Assembly (NCBI RefSeq): GCF_001995215.1
Contig: NZ_MUXN01000027.1
Span: forward strand, 186,001 to 250,000
DNA: 64,000 nucleotides
DNA from: Amycolatopsis azurea DSM 43854
Lineage (GTDB): Bacteria > Actinomycetota > Actinomycetes > Mycobacteriales > Pseudonocardiaceae
Reading direction: 5' to 3'
The position numbers and the translations under genes are program-made. Below, piece by piece: positions 8,874 through 17,325 of this stretch. Numbering within the stretch: position 1 is the first letter of the stretch; every line of letters begins with the position of its first letter. Below the pieces are notes generated by a model. It searched no databases, was not told the DNA's origin, and saw nothing but the letters and a program-made list of their open reading frames with translations.

Positions 8874-9064
8874 AGATCACCGTCGATCAGAACAGGTGCT
8901 GCGGCGCCGGAACCTGCGTGCTGCTCGCCCCCGACGTGTTCGACCAGCGGGAAGAGGACGGCATCGTGTTCCTCCTCGACGAAGCGCCCGGCAACGAACT
9001 GCACGACGTCGTCCGCGAGGCCGCCAGTGTCTGTCCGGGCGCCGCCATCATGGTGAACGAGTGA
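8870..9064 (+). CDS. [3Fe-4S] ferredoxin, P450 redox partner
   Basis: A 64-residue ferredoxin starting MKITVDQNRCCGAGTC. The cluster ligands follow the one-cluster pattern seen in P450-associated ferredoxins: a Cys pair in the CCGAGTC segment and the later VCPGAA cysteine, with the usual second position of a 4Fe cluster replaced, which implies [3Fe-4S] or a labile [4Fe-4S]. The ATG overlaps the TetR stop codon (ATGA). It would carry electrons from a ferredoxin reductase encoded elsewhere to the P450 two genes upstream. Confidence 0.9.
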   Translation: MKITVDQNRCCGAGTCVLLAPDVFDQREEDGIVFLLDEAPGNELHDVVREAASVCPGAAIMVNE

Positions 9065-9085
9065 CCCTGCCCGTAGCCTGGTGCC

Positions 9086-9307
9086 ATGAGCGACGAGCAG
9101 GACGCCATCGACGAGCGGATCCAGGACGCCGCCGAGCGCGCCGACCTGGATGAACTCCGGCGGCTGGCCGACGGCGGCAGCAGCGACGCGGCGGACCAGC
9201 TGATCGAAACGGCGACCGAACTGGGTGCGCTGGACGAGCTGCGACGGCTGGCCGAACGCGGTAACCAGGACGCCGCGGATCAGCTGGCCGAACTCACCGA
9301 GGAGTGA
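9086..9307 (+). CDS. small acidic protein with internal helical repeat
   Basis: A 73-residue, very acidic protein made of two clear repeats of about 30 residues: DELRRLADGGSSDAADQL and DELRRLAERGNQDAADQL. The pattern of short amphipathic helices resembles half of a Sel1/HEAT-like solenoid, but no family is recognised. A TAGCCT box six bases upstream of the ATG suggests its own leaderless promoter rather than expression from the ferredoxin operon. The stop codon region overlaps by 14 bases the end of the convergent MFS gene. Possibly a protein-protein adaptor; function unknown. Confidence 0.7.
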   Translation: MSDEQDAIDERIQDAAERADLDELRRLADGGSSDAADQLIETATELGALDELRRLAERGNQDAADQLAELTEE

Positions 9308-10481
9308 CTTCCCGCATCGCCGGGATCAACACGGGAAGCGCGGCCACGAGCGCGAGGCCGCGCGCCACACCCGCGACGGGGTAAGGAACGCGGATCCCGA
9401 ACCTGTGCGCGAGCAGTCCGCCGGTCAGCGCGCCGAGCGGCATCAGCCCCCAGCCGAGGAGCCGGTACACGCTGTTGACGCGGCCGAGCAGTGCCGTCGG
9501 TACCTCCCGCTGCCGGACGCTGACGGTGACGACGTTCCAGATCGTCGTCACGAAACTGCTCACCGCGAAGAGCCCGCCGAGTACGGCGACGTTCGGGCTG
9601 AACCCCATACCTACGAAGACGACGGCGTTCACGGCGAGCGAGACGAGGAGCGCGCGGAGGTCGCCGAGGCGGGTGACGAGGCGCGTGATCACCAGTCCGC
9701 CCGCGACGCCGCCGAGCGCCGCACCGGCGAGCAGCAGACCGAACACTCCCGCGCCGAGATGCAGCGCGTCGGTCACGAACAGCACGAGAGTCGCGTTCCC
9801 GAGCTGACCACAGAACGTGTTGACCCCGAGCAGCAAGGCGAGAGCGCGTAGCAGGCGGTGTTTCCTCAGCCAGCGGAGTCCGTCGACAACCTTCACCCGT
9901 TCCGTGGGCACGTGCCGTCGTTTGGGCAACCCGGCCAGAAGGATCGCGGCGACGACGAACGACACGGCGTCGACGGCGAACGGAAGCGTCCACGCAAGCG
10001 CGAAGAACAGGCTCCCGAGCGGTGGGCCCAGGAACTGCCTGCCGACGATCAACGCCACCTGCTGACTGCCGTTCGCTTGGTGTAGCAGGCTTTTCGGGAC
10101 GAGATCCGGAAGCGCAGCTTGTGCCGCGTTGTCGTAGAAGACGTCGCACGACCCCAGCGCGAACGCGAGCAGGACGAGCACGGGGACGGTGACGAACTCG
10201 GCCGCGACGAGCGCGGCGAGCACGCCGACGATCAGGGCTTGGAGCGTCTGCGTTCGCCACATGAGGGTGATTCGGTCGACCCTGTCGATGACGGAGCCGG
10301 CGGTGAGCGACAGCAGAAGCCACGGCAGGTACGTCGCGGCGGAGACCAGGGCGATGTCCCTCGCGTCGCGGCTCACCGTCACGGCCAGCAACGGCAGCGC
10401 CGCGGTGAAGACGCCGTTCCCGAGACTGTCGATCCCGGTGGCCCACCACAGTCGTCGGTAGGCGCGGGGCAGGTCGGTCAT
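9294..10481 (-). CDS. MFS transporter (MFS_3/enterobactin-exporter-like)
   Basis: A 395-residue protein with 10-12 hydrophobic helices. The N-terminus (LPRAYRRLWWATGIDSLGNGVFTAALPLLAVTVSRD) and DRVDRITLMWRTQ after helix 2 resemble the group of actinobacterial MFS exporters that includes EntS- and Tet(V)-like pumps. The gene is divergent from an ArsR-type regulator whose start is only 66 bases away, which makes that regulator the natural candidate for its control. Substrate unknown. Confidence 0.82.
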   Translation of the reverse strand: MTDLPRAYRRLWWATGIDSLGNGVFTAALPLLAVTVSRDARDIALVSAATYLPWLLLSLTAGSVIDRVDRITLMWRTQTLQALIVGVLAALVAAEFVTVPVLVLLAFALGSCDVFYDNAAQAALPDLVPKSLLHQANGSQQVALIVGRQFLGPPLGSLFFALAWTLPFAVDAVSFVVAAILLAGLPKRRHVPTERVKVVDGLRWLRKHRLLRALALLLGVNTFCGQLGNATLVLFVTDALHLGAGVFGLLLAGAALGGVAGGLVITRLVTRLGDLRALLVSLAVNAVVFVGMGFSPNVAVLGGLFAVSSFVTTIWNVVTVSVRQREVPTALLGRVNSVYRLLGWGLMPLGALTGGLLAHRFGIRVPYPVAGVARGLALVAALPVLIPAMREVTPR

Positions 10482-10547
10482 GATCGGATCGTGGCGACGT
10501 CCGGCGTTCCGGAGACACCATTAAGCCCTGCGCTACATACTCGGGCG

Positions 10548-11528
10548 ATGCCGATGACCATCGAACTCGGTGTCGCCGAACTCGCCGCGACCCGGTTCGC
10601 GATCTCGCCGCTGTCCGAGACCGTGGCCGGTCTGCAACAGCTCGCCGGGATCGACCGGAACGCGGTCAACCTGCCCTGGCTTCGCTGGGCGCGGGAGGAA
10701 CTCGATCGCGAGCCACTCGCCCTTTCGCGGACTTGGCCGTTGGTCGTGACCGGCAGGCTCCGCTGGCCGGAGTTCCTCGTCCCGGCCCCGCGAGACTCGG
10801 GGGATTCCCTCGAGAACGACCTCGACGCGCTGCGGCGAACCCCTGAAGACCGGGTGAGGGCAAGTCTCGACAGAGTCTTCGGCGAGAAACGTCCTCCCCC
10901 CGTCGCGGCCCTCGCCGACGACCCGGCGTCCGGTCTGCGGGAGATCGCCGACGAACTGCGTGCGTCCCACGACCGCCTTGTCGCACCGCATTGGACGCGG
11001 ATCCGGGCGGTGCTCGACGCCGATGTCAGATATCACGCCCGGGCTCTGACCGCGGGCGGTGCCGAACGGTTGTTCACGGACCTGCATCCGGATCTGCGCT
11101 GGCAGGACGACCGGGTGATCCTGGCGGGCGAACGGTGGCGCGCTCAACATCGTGTCGTCACGCGAGGGCCGGGTGGTCTCGTGCTGATGCCGGTCGTCCT
11201 CGGGTCGCCGTATGTCCTGGTCAAGGAAAACTCCTCGACCCAGACCACGATCCGCTATCCGGCGCGGGGAACCGGCACCCTGTGGACCGCCGGAACCCGG
11301 TCACCAGGGTCCGGCACGGTACGGCTGCTGGGCCGGACGCGGGCCGACCTGCTCTCGGCGCTGTCCTCCCCCGCGACCACGACCGATCTGGCGCGGGCTC
11401 TCGGTGTGACACCAAGCGCCGTCTCCCAGCACCTCAAGGTCCTGCGGGACAGCGGTCTGGTCGCGCGCGAGCGCACCGGCCGCAGCGTGCTCTACCTGAC
11501 GACCCCGCTCGGCGAGCGCCTGCTCTGA
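10548..11528 (+). CDS. ArsR-family regulator with DUF5937-like N-terminal domain
   Basis: About 326 residues. The first 230 (MPMTIELGVAELAATRFAISPLSE...) match the layout of the actinobacterial DUF5937 proteins, and the C-terminal 80 residues are an ArsR winged helix: TTDLARALGVTPSAVSQHLKVLRDSGLV as the HTH, then ARERTGRSVLYL as the wing. A CATACT box six bases before the ATG suggests a leaderless transcript. Divergent from the MFS gene, which it probably regulates. There is no metal-binding cysteine motif, so it is not a classical metal sensor. Confidence 0.82.
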   Translation: MPMTIELGVAELAATRFAISPLSETVAGLQQLAGIDRNAVNLPWLRWAREELDREPLALSRTWPLVVTGRLRWPEFLVPAPRDSGDSLENDLDALRRTPEDRVRASLDRVFGEKRPPPVAALADDPASGLREIADELRASHDRLVAPHWTRIRAVLDADVRYHARALTAGGAERLFTDLHPDLRWQDDRVILAGERWRAQHRVVTRGPGGLVLMPVVLGSPYVLVKENSSTQTTIRYPARGTGTLWTAGTRSPGSGTVRLLGRTRADLLSALSSPATTTDLARALGVTPSAVSQHLKVLRDSGLVARERTGRSVLYLTTPLGERLL

Positions 11529-11531
11529 CGC

Positions 11532-11834
11532 TCAGAGATCGATCAGCTCGACGGTCACCTTCGCTACATCACCTTCCTCGATTCCTTCGGCCTTGCGGAC
11601 CGCTTTCTTGACCGGCAGCACATACGCGCCGCGTTTCGAGTCCGGGAAGATCGACGTCTTCCACTTGCTCTTGCCGATACCGACCTGGACGCGGACCGCG
11701 CCGAACCCCCGGCGCGGCCTGTCGGTGATCTCGCGGATCTCCTCGGAGACGTCCTCGGGCAGGCTCACGAAGGTCCAGGTCTCCCCACGGCGGGCGTCCC
11801 AGACCCAGAGCTCGGCATCGAACACGACGATCAT
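11532..11834 (-). CDS. DUF1905 domain protein
   Basis: About 100 residues. The whole chain fits DUF1905: FDAELWVWDARRGETWTFVSLP at the N-terminus, a GFGAVRVQVGIGKSKWKTSIFPD core and the C-terminal YVLPVKKAVRKAEGIEEGDVAKV, a small beta-barrel sometimes fused to YdeI proteins. The ATG at 11834 was preferred to the in-frame GTG at 11852 because the domain begins there. It is convergent with the ArsR-type gene, 3 bases apart. Function is not known for the family. Confidence 0.75.
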   Translation of the reverse strand: MIVVFDAELWVWDARRGETWTFVSLPEDVSEEIREITDRPRRGFGAVRVQVGIGKSKWKTSIFPDSKRGAYVLPVKKAVRKAEGIEEGDVAKVTVELIDL

Positions 11835-11891
11835 CGGTGGAGCGTCGCACACGGCACCGACAGTTTCGCCGAGCGTGCGGAGATCGCGGCG

Positions 11892-12509
11892 CTAATCCGG
11901 CGTCGGATGCCGCAGTGAGCGGCTCGTGGTCGCGCCGAGCACCCGCGAAGCCATCCACGCCAGCGCGTCGGCCGTGCGCGCCGGGGTGTCCGACGGCTGC
12001 ATGATGTGGCTCAGCACCGTCCGCACCACGACGTCGATGGCGACATCGAGATGCTCGCCGTCCAGCGGCGGATCGTAGGCGCGGACACGACCGCGCAACA
12101 TGATCGTCGCCTCGCTCAGGAGGCTCCCAGCCCGGACGGTCAGCAGCGGCAGCAGTTCGGTGTCGGCGCCGTGCGTGGCCGAGACGATGGCGCGCAGCAG
12201 GAGGTTGTCGTCGGCGAGTTCGAGGACGCCGCGGACGGCGTCGTGGATCGCCTCGACGAGGTCTTCGGGATGCCGTTCGAAGGCGTCGCGGACGACCGAG
12301 AGGAACCGCGCGAGCTCGTGCGAGATCATCGCTTCGGCCAGCTGCGTCTTCGAGCCGAGTTCGTTGTAGACGGTCTGGCGGCTGACCCCGACGATCTCCG
12401 CGAGTTTGCTCATGGTCACCGAGGACCAGCCGGAACGCACGGTCAACTCGATCGCCGACGCGACGATCGGTTGACGGTACGAACCTCCCGTGACCGGTGC
12501 CTCGCTCAT
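11892..12509 (-). CDS. TetR-family regulator, probable controller of the alkane hydroxylase operon
   Basis: A 205-residue TetR protein (HTH: SSVTMSKLAEIVGVSRQTVYNELGSKTQLAEAM). The DNA-binding helix and C-terminal region look like the TetR group found downstream of alkB in actinobacteria (AlkX-like), and the gene follows the reductase gene of that operon on the same strand after a 187-base gap. A TAGAAT box seven bases before the ATG at 12509 gives a leaderless start, so the upstream in-frame ATG at 12518, which lies inside this box, was rejected. It is thus transcribed separately. Likely effectors in the group are fatty acids or alkanes; not shown here. Confidence 0.78.
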   Translation of the reverse strand: MSEAPVTGGSYRQPIVASAIELTVRSGWSSVTMSKLAEIVGVSRQTVYNELGSKTQLAEAMISHELARFLSVVRDAFERHPEDLVEAIHDAVRGVLELADDNLLLRAIVSATHGADTELLPLLTVRAGSLLSEATIMLRGRVRAYDPPLDGEHLDVAIDVVVRTVLSHIMQPSDTPARTADALAWMASRVLGATTSRSLRHPTPD

Positions 12510-12696
12510 GATCGTCATTCTAAGCAGTGCCTTTCCAAGCGCGCTTTCGGATTTCCGCAGCCGGGCCGCGGCCGCCGCTGTCCACTCACCCAGCCGTGTC
12601 AGCGGCCCGCCTTCGCAAACCCGAGGCCTTCGGCCGAAAGGAAACGCGCGCGCGTGTCCTCACCCAGATCGCCGCCCTTGCTTTGGGCGACACCTT

Positions 12697-13905
12697 CTAA
12701 GCAGCCGATTCGGCCGCGAACGCCAGCGCCTCTGGCCACGGCGCCCGTCCCGCGATGTGACGGCGGTACTTCATGATCTCGCGCGGCCGGTCGATCGTCA
12801 GCGCGCCGACGATCCGGTCCCCGCGCCGGTACAACGCGGTGAAACCGCCGGCGGCCGGGACCGCGGTCACCACCTCGTCCGCACGCGGGGTGCCGACGAA
12901 CTGGATCCGGTGGTCGTACCAGTCCGACCAGAAGTAGGGCACCGGAGCCAGCGCACGCGCCGACTCCGGTGCCAGCGCGTGACGAGCGGCCGCGGCTCCC
13001 TGCTCCGCGGCGTTCGTCCAGTGCTCCAGCCGCATCAGTTCGCCGTCGAACAGCGGGTTCTCGGCGTGTGCGACGTCCCCGGCGGCGTACACGCCGGGCA
13101 CCCCGGTCGCGAGCGTGGCATCGCACACCACGCCGCCGTCGCCCTCGTGCAGCGGCACTCCGCTCCCGGCCAGCCAGCCGGTGGCCGGGACGACACCGAT
13201 GCCTGCGACCACCAGATCGGCAGGCAGCACCTCGCCGGTCGAAAGCCGGACGCCGGTCACCGCTCCGCCGACGGAATCCAGACCGGTGACCTTCGTGGAC
13301 AACCGCAGCTCCGTGCCCGCCTCCCGGTGCAGCGAAGCGCACACCGCACCGGCCTCGGCGCCGACGGATCGCGTGAGCGGGACGTCGAGCGCCTCGACGA
13401 TCGTGGACGACAGCCCGCGCTTCCGGGCCGCCGCGGCGACCTCCGAACCGATGAAACCCGCCCCGATCACGACGGTCCGCGCCCCACGGTCGAGCGCGGC
13501 CCGCACGGCCAGGGCGTCCTCGGCGGTCCTCAGCGTGTGGACCCCGGCGATTCCCTCGCTGCCGGGCAGCCGTCGGGCGGTGGCACCGGTCGCGATCACC
13601 AGCGCGTCGTAGGAAACGGCCGTACCCGCCACCGACACCTCGCGAGCTGCGGTGTCGAGTCCGTCCGCGGGCGCTCCCAGCATCAGTTCGACGCCGAGCT
13701 CGTCGCGCAACGCGGCCTCACCGTGGAACGGCTCGACCCGCTCAGGACCCTCGACGTCCAGGAACGCTTTCGACAGCGGAAGCCGGTCGTAGGGCGGATG
13801 CTCCTCCGCGCCGATCAGTACGATCCGCCCTCGGTACCCGTCCCGGCGCACGGCCTCCACCGCACGCAGTCCGGCCAGCGACGCTCCCACGACGACCAGG
13901 GCCAC
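12697..13905 (-). CDS. FAD-dependent NAD(P)H:rubredoxin/ferredoxin reductase
   Basis: A 402-residue flavoprotein disulfide-reductase-like enzyme. Seen: the N-terminal FAD-binding VVVGASLAGLRAVEA, the NAD(P)-binding VVIGAGFIGSEVAAAA near residue 150, and the second FAD motif VYAAGDVAH near residue 280. This is the architecture of rubredoxin and ferredoxin reductases. The GTG start at 13905 lies 3 bases after the ferredoxin stop codon. It would pass electrons from NAD(P)H to the ferredoxin and/or the rubredoxin domain of AlkB, completing the alkane hydroxylase electron chain. Confidence 0.9.
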   Translation of the reverse strand: MALVVVGASLAGLRAVEAVRRDGYRGRIVLIGAEEHPPYDRLPLSKAFLDVEGPERVEPFHGEAALRDELGVELMLGAPADGLDTAAREVSVAGTAVSYDALVIATGATARRLPGSEGIAGVHTLRTAEDALAVRAALDRGARTVVIGAGFIGSEVAAAARKRGLSSTIVEALDVPLTRSVGAEAGAVCASLHREAGTELRLSTKVTGLDSVGGAVTGVRLSTGEVLPADLVVAGIGVVPATGWLAGSGVPLHEGDGGVVCDATLATGVPGVYAAGDVAHAENPLFDGELMRLEHWTNAAEQGAAAARHALAPESARALAPVPYFWSDWYDHRIQFVGTPRADEVVTAVPAAGGFTALYRRGDRIVGALTIDRPREIMKYRRHIAGRAPWPEALAFAAESAA

Positions 13906-13907
13906 GA

Positions 13908-14102
13908 TCAGTCCCGCAGTTTCAGGGCGAGGACGGGGCAAGCGTCGACGGCGGCCGAAAGGTCCTGCCGGAACTCCTCGCCGGGCCGCTCGTCGAGCAC
14001 CACGACCGTGCCGTCGTCGCCCACCTCGAAGAAGTCGGGCGCCATCGCCTCGCACATGCCCAGCCCGTCGCATTTCGCGCGGTCCGCCTCGATCTTCATC
14101 AT
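13908..14102 (-). CDS. [3Fe-4S]-type ferredoxin of the alkane hydroxylase operon
   Basis: A 64-residue ferredoxin (MMKIEADRAKCDGLGMCEAMAPDFF ... DACPVLAL). The cysteines lie in KCDGLGMC and ACP, the pattern of P450-type single-cluster ferredoxins rather than rubredoxin. The ATG overlaps the alkB stop codon (ATGA); a second ATG directly follows. Placed between AlkB-rubredoxin and the reductase. Having this ferredoxin as well as the rubredoxin fused to AlkB is unusual: it may act as an intermediate carrier or serve another oxygenase. Confidence 0.88.
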   Translation of the reverse strand: MMKIEADRAKCDGLGMCEAMAPDFFEVGDDGTVVVLDERPGEEFRQDLSAAVDACPVLALKLRD

Positions 14103-15499
14103 GCTCCGACCCTTCCCGGTGCCACGAAATCGACCTTTTCCCGCACTCCGCAGTCCGGACAGCACCACGAATCCGGGATCGACGCCCACGGCGTTCCGGC
14201 GGGGAAGCCTTCCCGCGGGTCGCCGAGTTTTTCGTCGTAGACGTAGCCGCAGCCCGGGCACATCCCGCCCTCGCTCGCGTCGCCGTGCGTGTCGTCGGCG
14301 ACGGTGGACGACGAAGTGACGCGGGTGCCGTAGCGCGCCAGGACCTTGCCTCGTTTGGACGGCTCGATGTTGGCTCGGGAAATGTCACCGTCGAAGTGCG
14401 CGAGCACCCGCGGATCCATCACGCGGCGCCAGACCGGCGGGAACAGCGCCAGCACGATCATCCCGGCGTACCCCGTCGGCAGGACCGGCGATTCCGCGAA
14501 ATCGCGCAGGGTCTGGTAGCGGCGGGTCGGGTTGGCGTGGTGATCGCTGTGCCGCTGCAAGTGGTAGAGCAGGACGTTGGTGGCGATGTTGTTGGAGTTC
14601 CAGCTGTGGCTGGGATCCACCCGTTCGTAGCGTCGCCGCTCCGGCGGGCCGACCTTCTGCCGCCGCATGCCGTAGTGCTCCATGTAGTTCACGACCTCCA
14701 GCAGCGAGAAGCCGATCACGGCCTGGATCACCAGGTACGGCAGGATTCCCGGGCCCAGCCACACGGTCATCGCCGCCCACAGCACCGCCGACATCAGCCA
14801 GGCGTTGAGCACGTCGTTGCCGATCCGGAAAGGATGCCGGTCGCGCCGCGCATACCGCTTGCGTTCCAGGCCCCACGCGGATTTCAGCGAACCGAACACC
14901 GTGCGCGGCCAGAACCGGTAGAAGCTCTCCCCCACCCGGCTGCTGGCCGGGTCCTCCGGGGTGGCCACCCGGACGTGGTGACCGCGGTTGTGCTCGATGT
15001 AGAAGTGGCCGTAGAAGCTCTGCGCCAGCGCGATCTTCGAGAGCCAGCGCTCGTGGCTCTCCTTCTTGTGCCCGAGTTCGTGCGCGGTGTTGATGCCGAT
15101 GCCACCGATGCAGCCGATCGAGATCGCCAGGCCGACCTTGTCCACAACGGACAGATCGCCCCGGGCGATCAGCCAGAACGCGGCCACGAAACCCGCGTAC
15201 TGGATGGGCAGGAACGCGAAGGTGATCCAGCGGTAGTAGCGATCCTTCTCCAGCCGTTCGATGACGTCGTCCGGCGGGTTGTCACGATCGAGCCCGGCGA
15301 CCAGGTCGATCAGCGGTACGACCACGAGGATCACGATCGGCCCGATCCAGAACCACACGCCCCAGCCGGTGGCCGCGTGCAACCCCATGGCCAAGAACGC
15401 GAGTGAGGGGACCACCAGGCCGATCAGCCACAGGTACCGCTTGCGGTCGGTCCACCGTTCGGTCGAGCCCGCCGGGATCGTGCCCGTCATCTCGCTCAT
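14099..15499 (-). CDS. alkB: alkane 1-monooxygenase fused to rubredoxin (AlkB-Rub)
   Basis: A 466-residue fusion. Residues 1-400 are an integral-membrane di-iron hydroxylase with six helices and the three histidine motifs HELGH, EHNRGHH and RHSDHH plus the NYMEHYG segment. Residues about 413-466 are a complete rubredoxin (CPGC at 414-417 and CPDC at 447-450). It inserts oxygen into the terminal carbon of alkanes, with electrons delivered through the rubredoxin domain. AlkB-rubredoxin fusions are known in actinobacteria such as Dietzia and Rhodococcus relatives. First gene of an operon with ferredoxin and reductase, 4-base overlap. Usual length for the fused form; very confident call. Confidence 0.95.
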   Translation of the reverse strand: MSEMTGTIPAGSTERWTDRKRYLWLIGLVVPSLAFLAMGLHAATGWGVWFWIGPIVILVVVPLIDLVAGLDRDNPPDDVIERLEKDRYYRWITFAFLPIQYAGFVAAFWLIARGDLSVVDKVGLAISIGCIGGIGINTAHELGHKKESHERWLSKIALAQSFYGHFYIEHNRGHHVRVATPEDPASSRVGESFYRFWPRTVFGSLKSAWGLERKRYARRDRHPFRIGNDVLNAWLMSAVLWAAMTVWLGPGILPYLVIQAVIGFSLLEVVNYMEHYGMRRQKVGPPERRRYERVDPSHSWNSNNIATNVLLYHLQRHSDHHANPTRRYQTLRDFAESPVLPTGYAGMIVLALFPPVWRRVMDPRVLAHFDGDISRANIEPSKRGKVLARYGTRVTSSSTVADDTHGDASEGGMCPGCGYVYDEKLGDPREGFPAGTPWASIPDSWCCPDCGVREKVDFVAPGRVGA

Positions 15500-15530
15500 C
15501 GCACCCTCCTCCGTTGGCTGGGTTTACAAA

Positions 15531-15560
15531 ACAGTAGGTGATGTACACCCGGTTTGACAA
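15531..15560 (-). promoter_or_regulatory. candidate alkB promoter
   Basis: On the minus strand TTGTCA (15560-15555) and TACTGT (15536-15531) are separated by 18 bases, a good match to a housekeeping promoter, 32 bases upstream of the alkB ATG. The core is flanked by inverted AAAACAGT/TTTACAAA-type sequences (TTTACAAA at 15523-15530 and TTTGTAAA at 15571-15578), which could be regulator half-sites. Read by eye. Confidence 0.55.
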
Positions 15561-15691
15561 GTTGACACTCTTTGTAAATCTGCCGTTGCTTCATTTGGTG
15601 AGAACTTGGCGATATCTTGTATTCGTAAGGAAACTTACTTAACTTGTGACGACACGCCGCGATCCACTTCGTCCGCCCCGAAGGAGCGCGA

Positions 15692-16702
15692 ATGCCCCGA
15701 TCACCTCGCCGGATCCGACCCGCCGCCGTGGCCACCGTCGCCGCGGCCCTGCTGGTCCTGCCCGCCACGACCGCCGTCGCGAGCACCACGGCGAACAGCC
15801 CCTGGCCAGGCGGTTCAGCCGTGTCGAACGCCGACGACTCCGACGTCCTCGGCGGCAACATCAGCGGTTTGTCCTTCCAAGGCGCCGACGTCCTGTGGGC
15901 GGTGAAGAACGGACCCGGCACGCTGTACCGCCTCGTGCGCAACGGCACGAAGTGGAAGCCGGACACCGCCAACGGCTGGTCGTCCGGCAAGGCGCTGCGC
16001 TACCGCAGCGGCAAGGGCGACCCTGACGCCGAAGCCGTCGTCGCCACCCCGGACGGCGTGGTCGCGGCCACCGAACGCGACGGCGACAACGACAAGAAGA
16101 GCGCGCTCAAGGTGCTCCGCTACGACGTCTCCGGGTCGGCCAAGACCCTCACCGCCAAGGCCGAATGGGATCTGACGGCGGACCTGCCGAAGGTCTCGGC
16201 CAACGACGGGCTCGAAGCCGTCTCGTGGATCCCGGACAGCGCCCTCACCGCGAAGGGGTTCGTGGACGAGCGGACGAAGGCGCCCTACAACCCGGGCACC
16301 TACCCCGGCCACGGCACCGGTCTCTACCTCGTCGGCCTCGAGAGCAACGGGATGATCTACGCATACGCGCTCGACCAGGCGGGCGGCAAGTACACCCGCG
16401 TCGCGAGTTTCGCGAGCGGGCTCGACTCGATCATGGAGCTCGAGTACGAGGCTTCGTCCGGCAAGCTGTGGGCGGTCTGCGACGACAACTGCGGTGGCGA
16501 CTCGACGACGCTCGCCGTCAACGCGCAGGGCAAGTTCGCCGTGACCGGCACTTACGACCGTCCGAGCGCGATGCCGGACTACAACAACGAAGGTTTCGCC
16601 ATCTCGCCCACCTGCGCCTCCGGGAGCAAGCAGGTGGTCTGGGCCGACGACGGGAACGAGGGCGGCCACGCGCTCCGGGCAGGCACCCTTTCCTGCGGCT
16701 GA
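15692..16702 (+). CDS. secreted protein, probable beta-propeller
   Basis: A 336-residue protein with a Sec signal peptide (RR, then AAVATVAAALLVLPATTAVAS) and a likely cut after ALA/VAS near residue 31. The mature chain shows repeated strands such as VLWAVKNGPGTLYRL, KLWAVCDDNCGG and QVVWADDGNEGG, with the DPDAEAVVATPDGVVAATE stretch that recalls SdiA-regulated/phytase-esterase-like propellers. Two cysteines (CDDNC) may form a disulfide. No catalytic assignment can be made. It is divergent from alkB with a 192-base AT-richer gap. The next plus-strand gene also encodes a secreted propeller-like protein, so the two may be distant relatives. Confidence 0.7.
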   Translation: MPRSPRRIRPAAVATVAAALLVLPATTAVASTTANSPWPGGSAVSNADDSDVLGGNISGLSFQGADVLWAVKNGPGTLYRLVRNGTKWKPDTANGWSSGKALRYRSGKGDPDAEAVVATPDGVVAATERDGDNDKKSALKVLRYDVSGSAKTLTAKAEWDLTADLPKVSANDGLEAVSWIPDSALTAKGFVDERTKAPYNPGTYPGHGTGLYLVGLESNGMIYAYALDQAGGKYTRVASFASGLDSIMELEYEASSGKLWAVCDDNCGGDSTTLAVNAQGKFAVTGTYDRPSAMPDYNNEGFAISPTCASGSKQVVWADDGNEGGHALRAGTLSCG

Positions 16703-16716
16703 CGCTTTGGTCCAGG

Positions 16717-17024
16717 TGGTCGTGAGTGGCGATTCGGGTTCTAACGGACTCGTACTTACCTGCCTACTGGTGCGACTGGCGATCGAGCGTGGAGGATTCG
16801 GGACGTTGAACCTCCGGAGTCTTCCCCGTGACGTCGTCTGTCACCGGTCTTGACCGGCACGACCTTGATCAACGGAGGATCGGGGACGTTGAGTGTCCCG
16901 GATCTTCCGTTGATCAAGGTCCGAGGCTGGGCGACACCGAGCGTCGAACCGCCACCCTCACGCAGGTCAGGCGTGGATAGGTAAATGCCGGTCCGCTCTA
17001 ACCCGAATCGCCACTCACGACCCA
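16717..17024. repeat. 308-bp inverted-repeat element in a 740-base non-coding stretch
   Basis: The arms GGTCGTGAGTGGCGATTCGGGTT (from 16717) and its inverse (to 17024) bound the element; a further inverse arm with the same sequence lies at 17326-17358, so the right end is duplicated. Inside is a long hairpin (16861-16921). The stretch 16703-17441 between two plus-strand genes holds no convincing reading frame; apart from this element it carries AAGGCCTCCTT palindromes. No transposase gene or target duplication was seen. Confidence 0.7.
16861..16921. repeat. 61-base long hairpin within the repeat element
   Basis: Arms of 27 bases (16861-16887 and 16895-16921, starting GACCTTGATCAACGG) pair with two mismatches around a 7-base loop. 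As RNA this would be a very stable stem. No U-tract follows on either strand. Confidence 0.7.
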
Positions 17025-17053
17025 CCCGATACCGCCGCCTGGCCTGCCTGCGG

Positions 17054-17106
17054 TACATGAAGGCCTCCTTCACTGCGTTTAGCGCAAGGATGGGGCCCTT
17101 CATGTA
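17054..17106. repeat. imperfect palindrome, AAGGCCTCCTT family
   Basis: TACATGAAGG at 17054-17063 is inverted at 17096-17106, with TGCG/CGCA pairing inside. Contains the AAGGCCTCCTT core seen again at 17.2 and 23.95 kb. Confidence 0.55.
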
Positions 17107-17213
17107 GTCGGCAAGGGATGAAGGTCGAGTTTCCTCGGCTGAGCCGAGGAAAGGAGGCCTTCACGCGCAACCGTTGTGACCACTGGTGCTTCCGAGGCGG
17201 CCGTGGCGATCCG

Positions 17214-17244
17214 GAAGGTAGTGAAGGCCTCCTTCACTACCTTC
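17214..17244. repeat. 31-base palindrome, AAGGCCTCCTT family
   Basis: GAAGGTAGTGAAGG pairs perfectly with its inverse around a CCT loop (14-bp stem). A further single arm with AAGGAGGCCTTCACGG lies nearby at about 17254-17271. Confidence 0.65.
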
Positions 17245-17325
17245 AGGGTAGGCAAGGAGGCCTTCACGGACCGGACCTGCCAACAACAGCAGCCAAAGGC
17301 CAGTAGGTACCTAAGACACCCTTGC

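Noticed and set aside
6991..9064. Natural-product gene cluster around the P450
   Set aside because: Apart from regulator, ferredoxin and pump there is no synthase or tailoring gene nearby.
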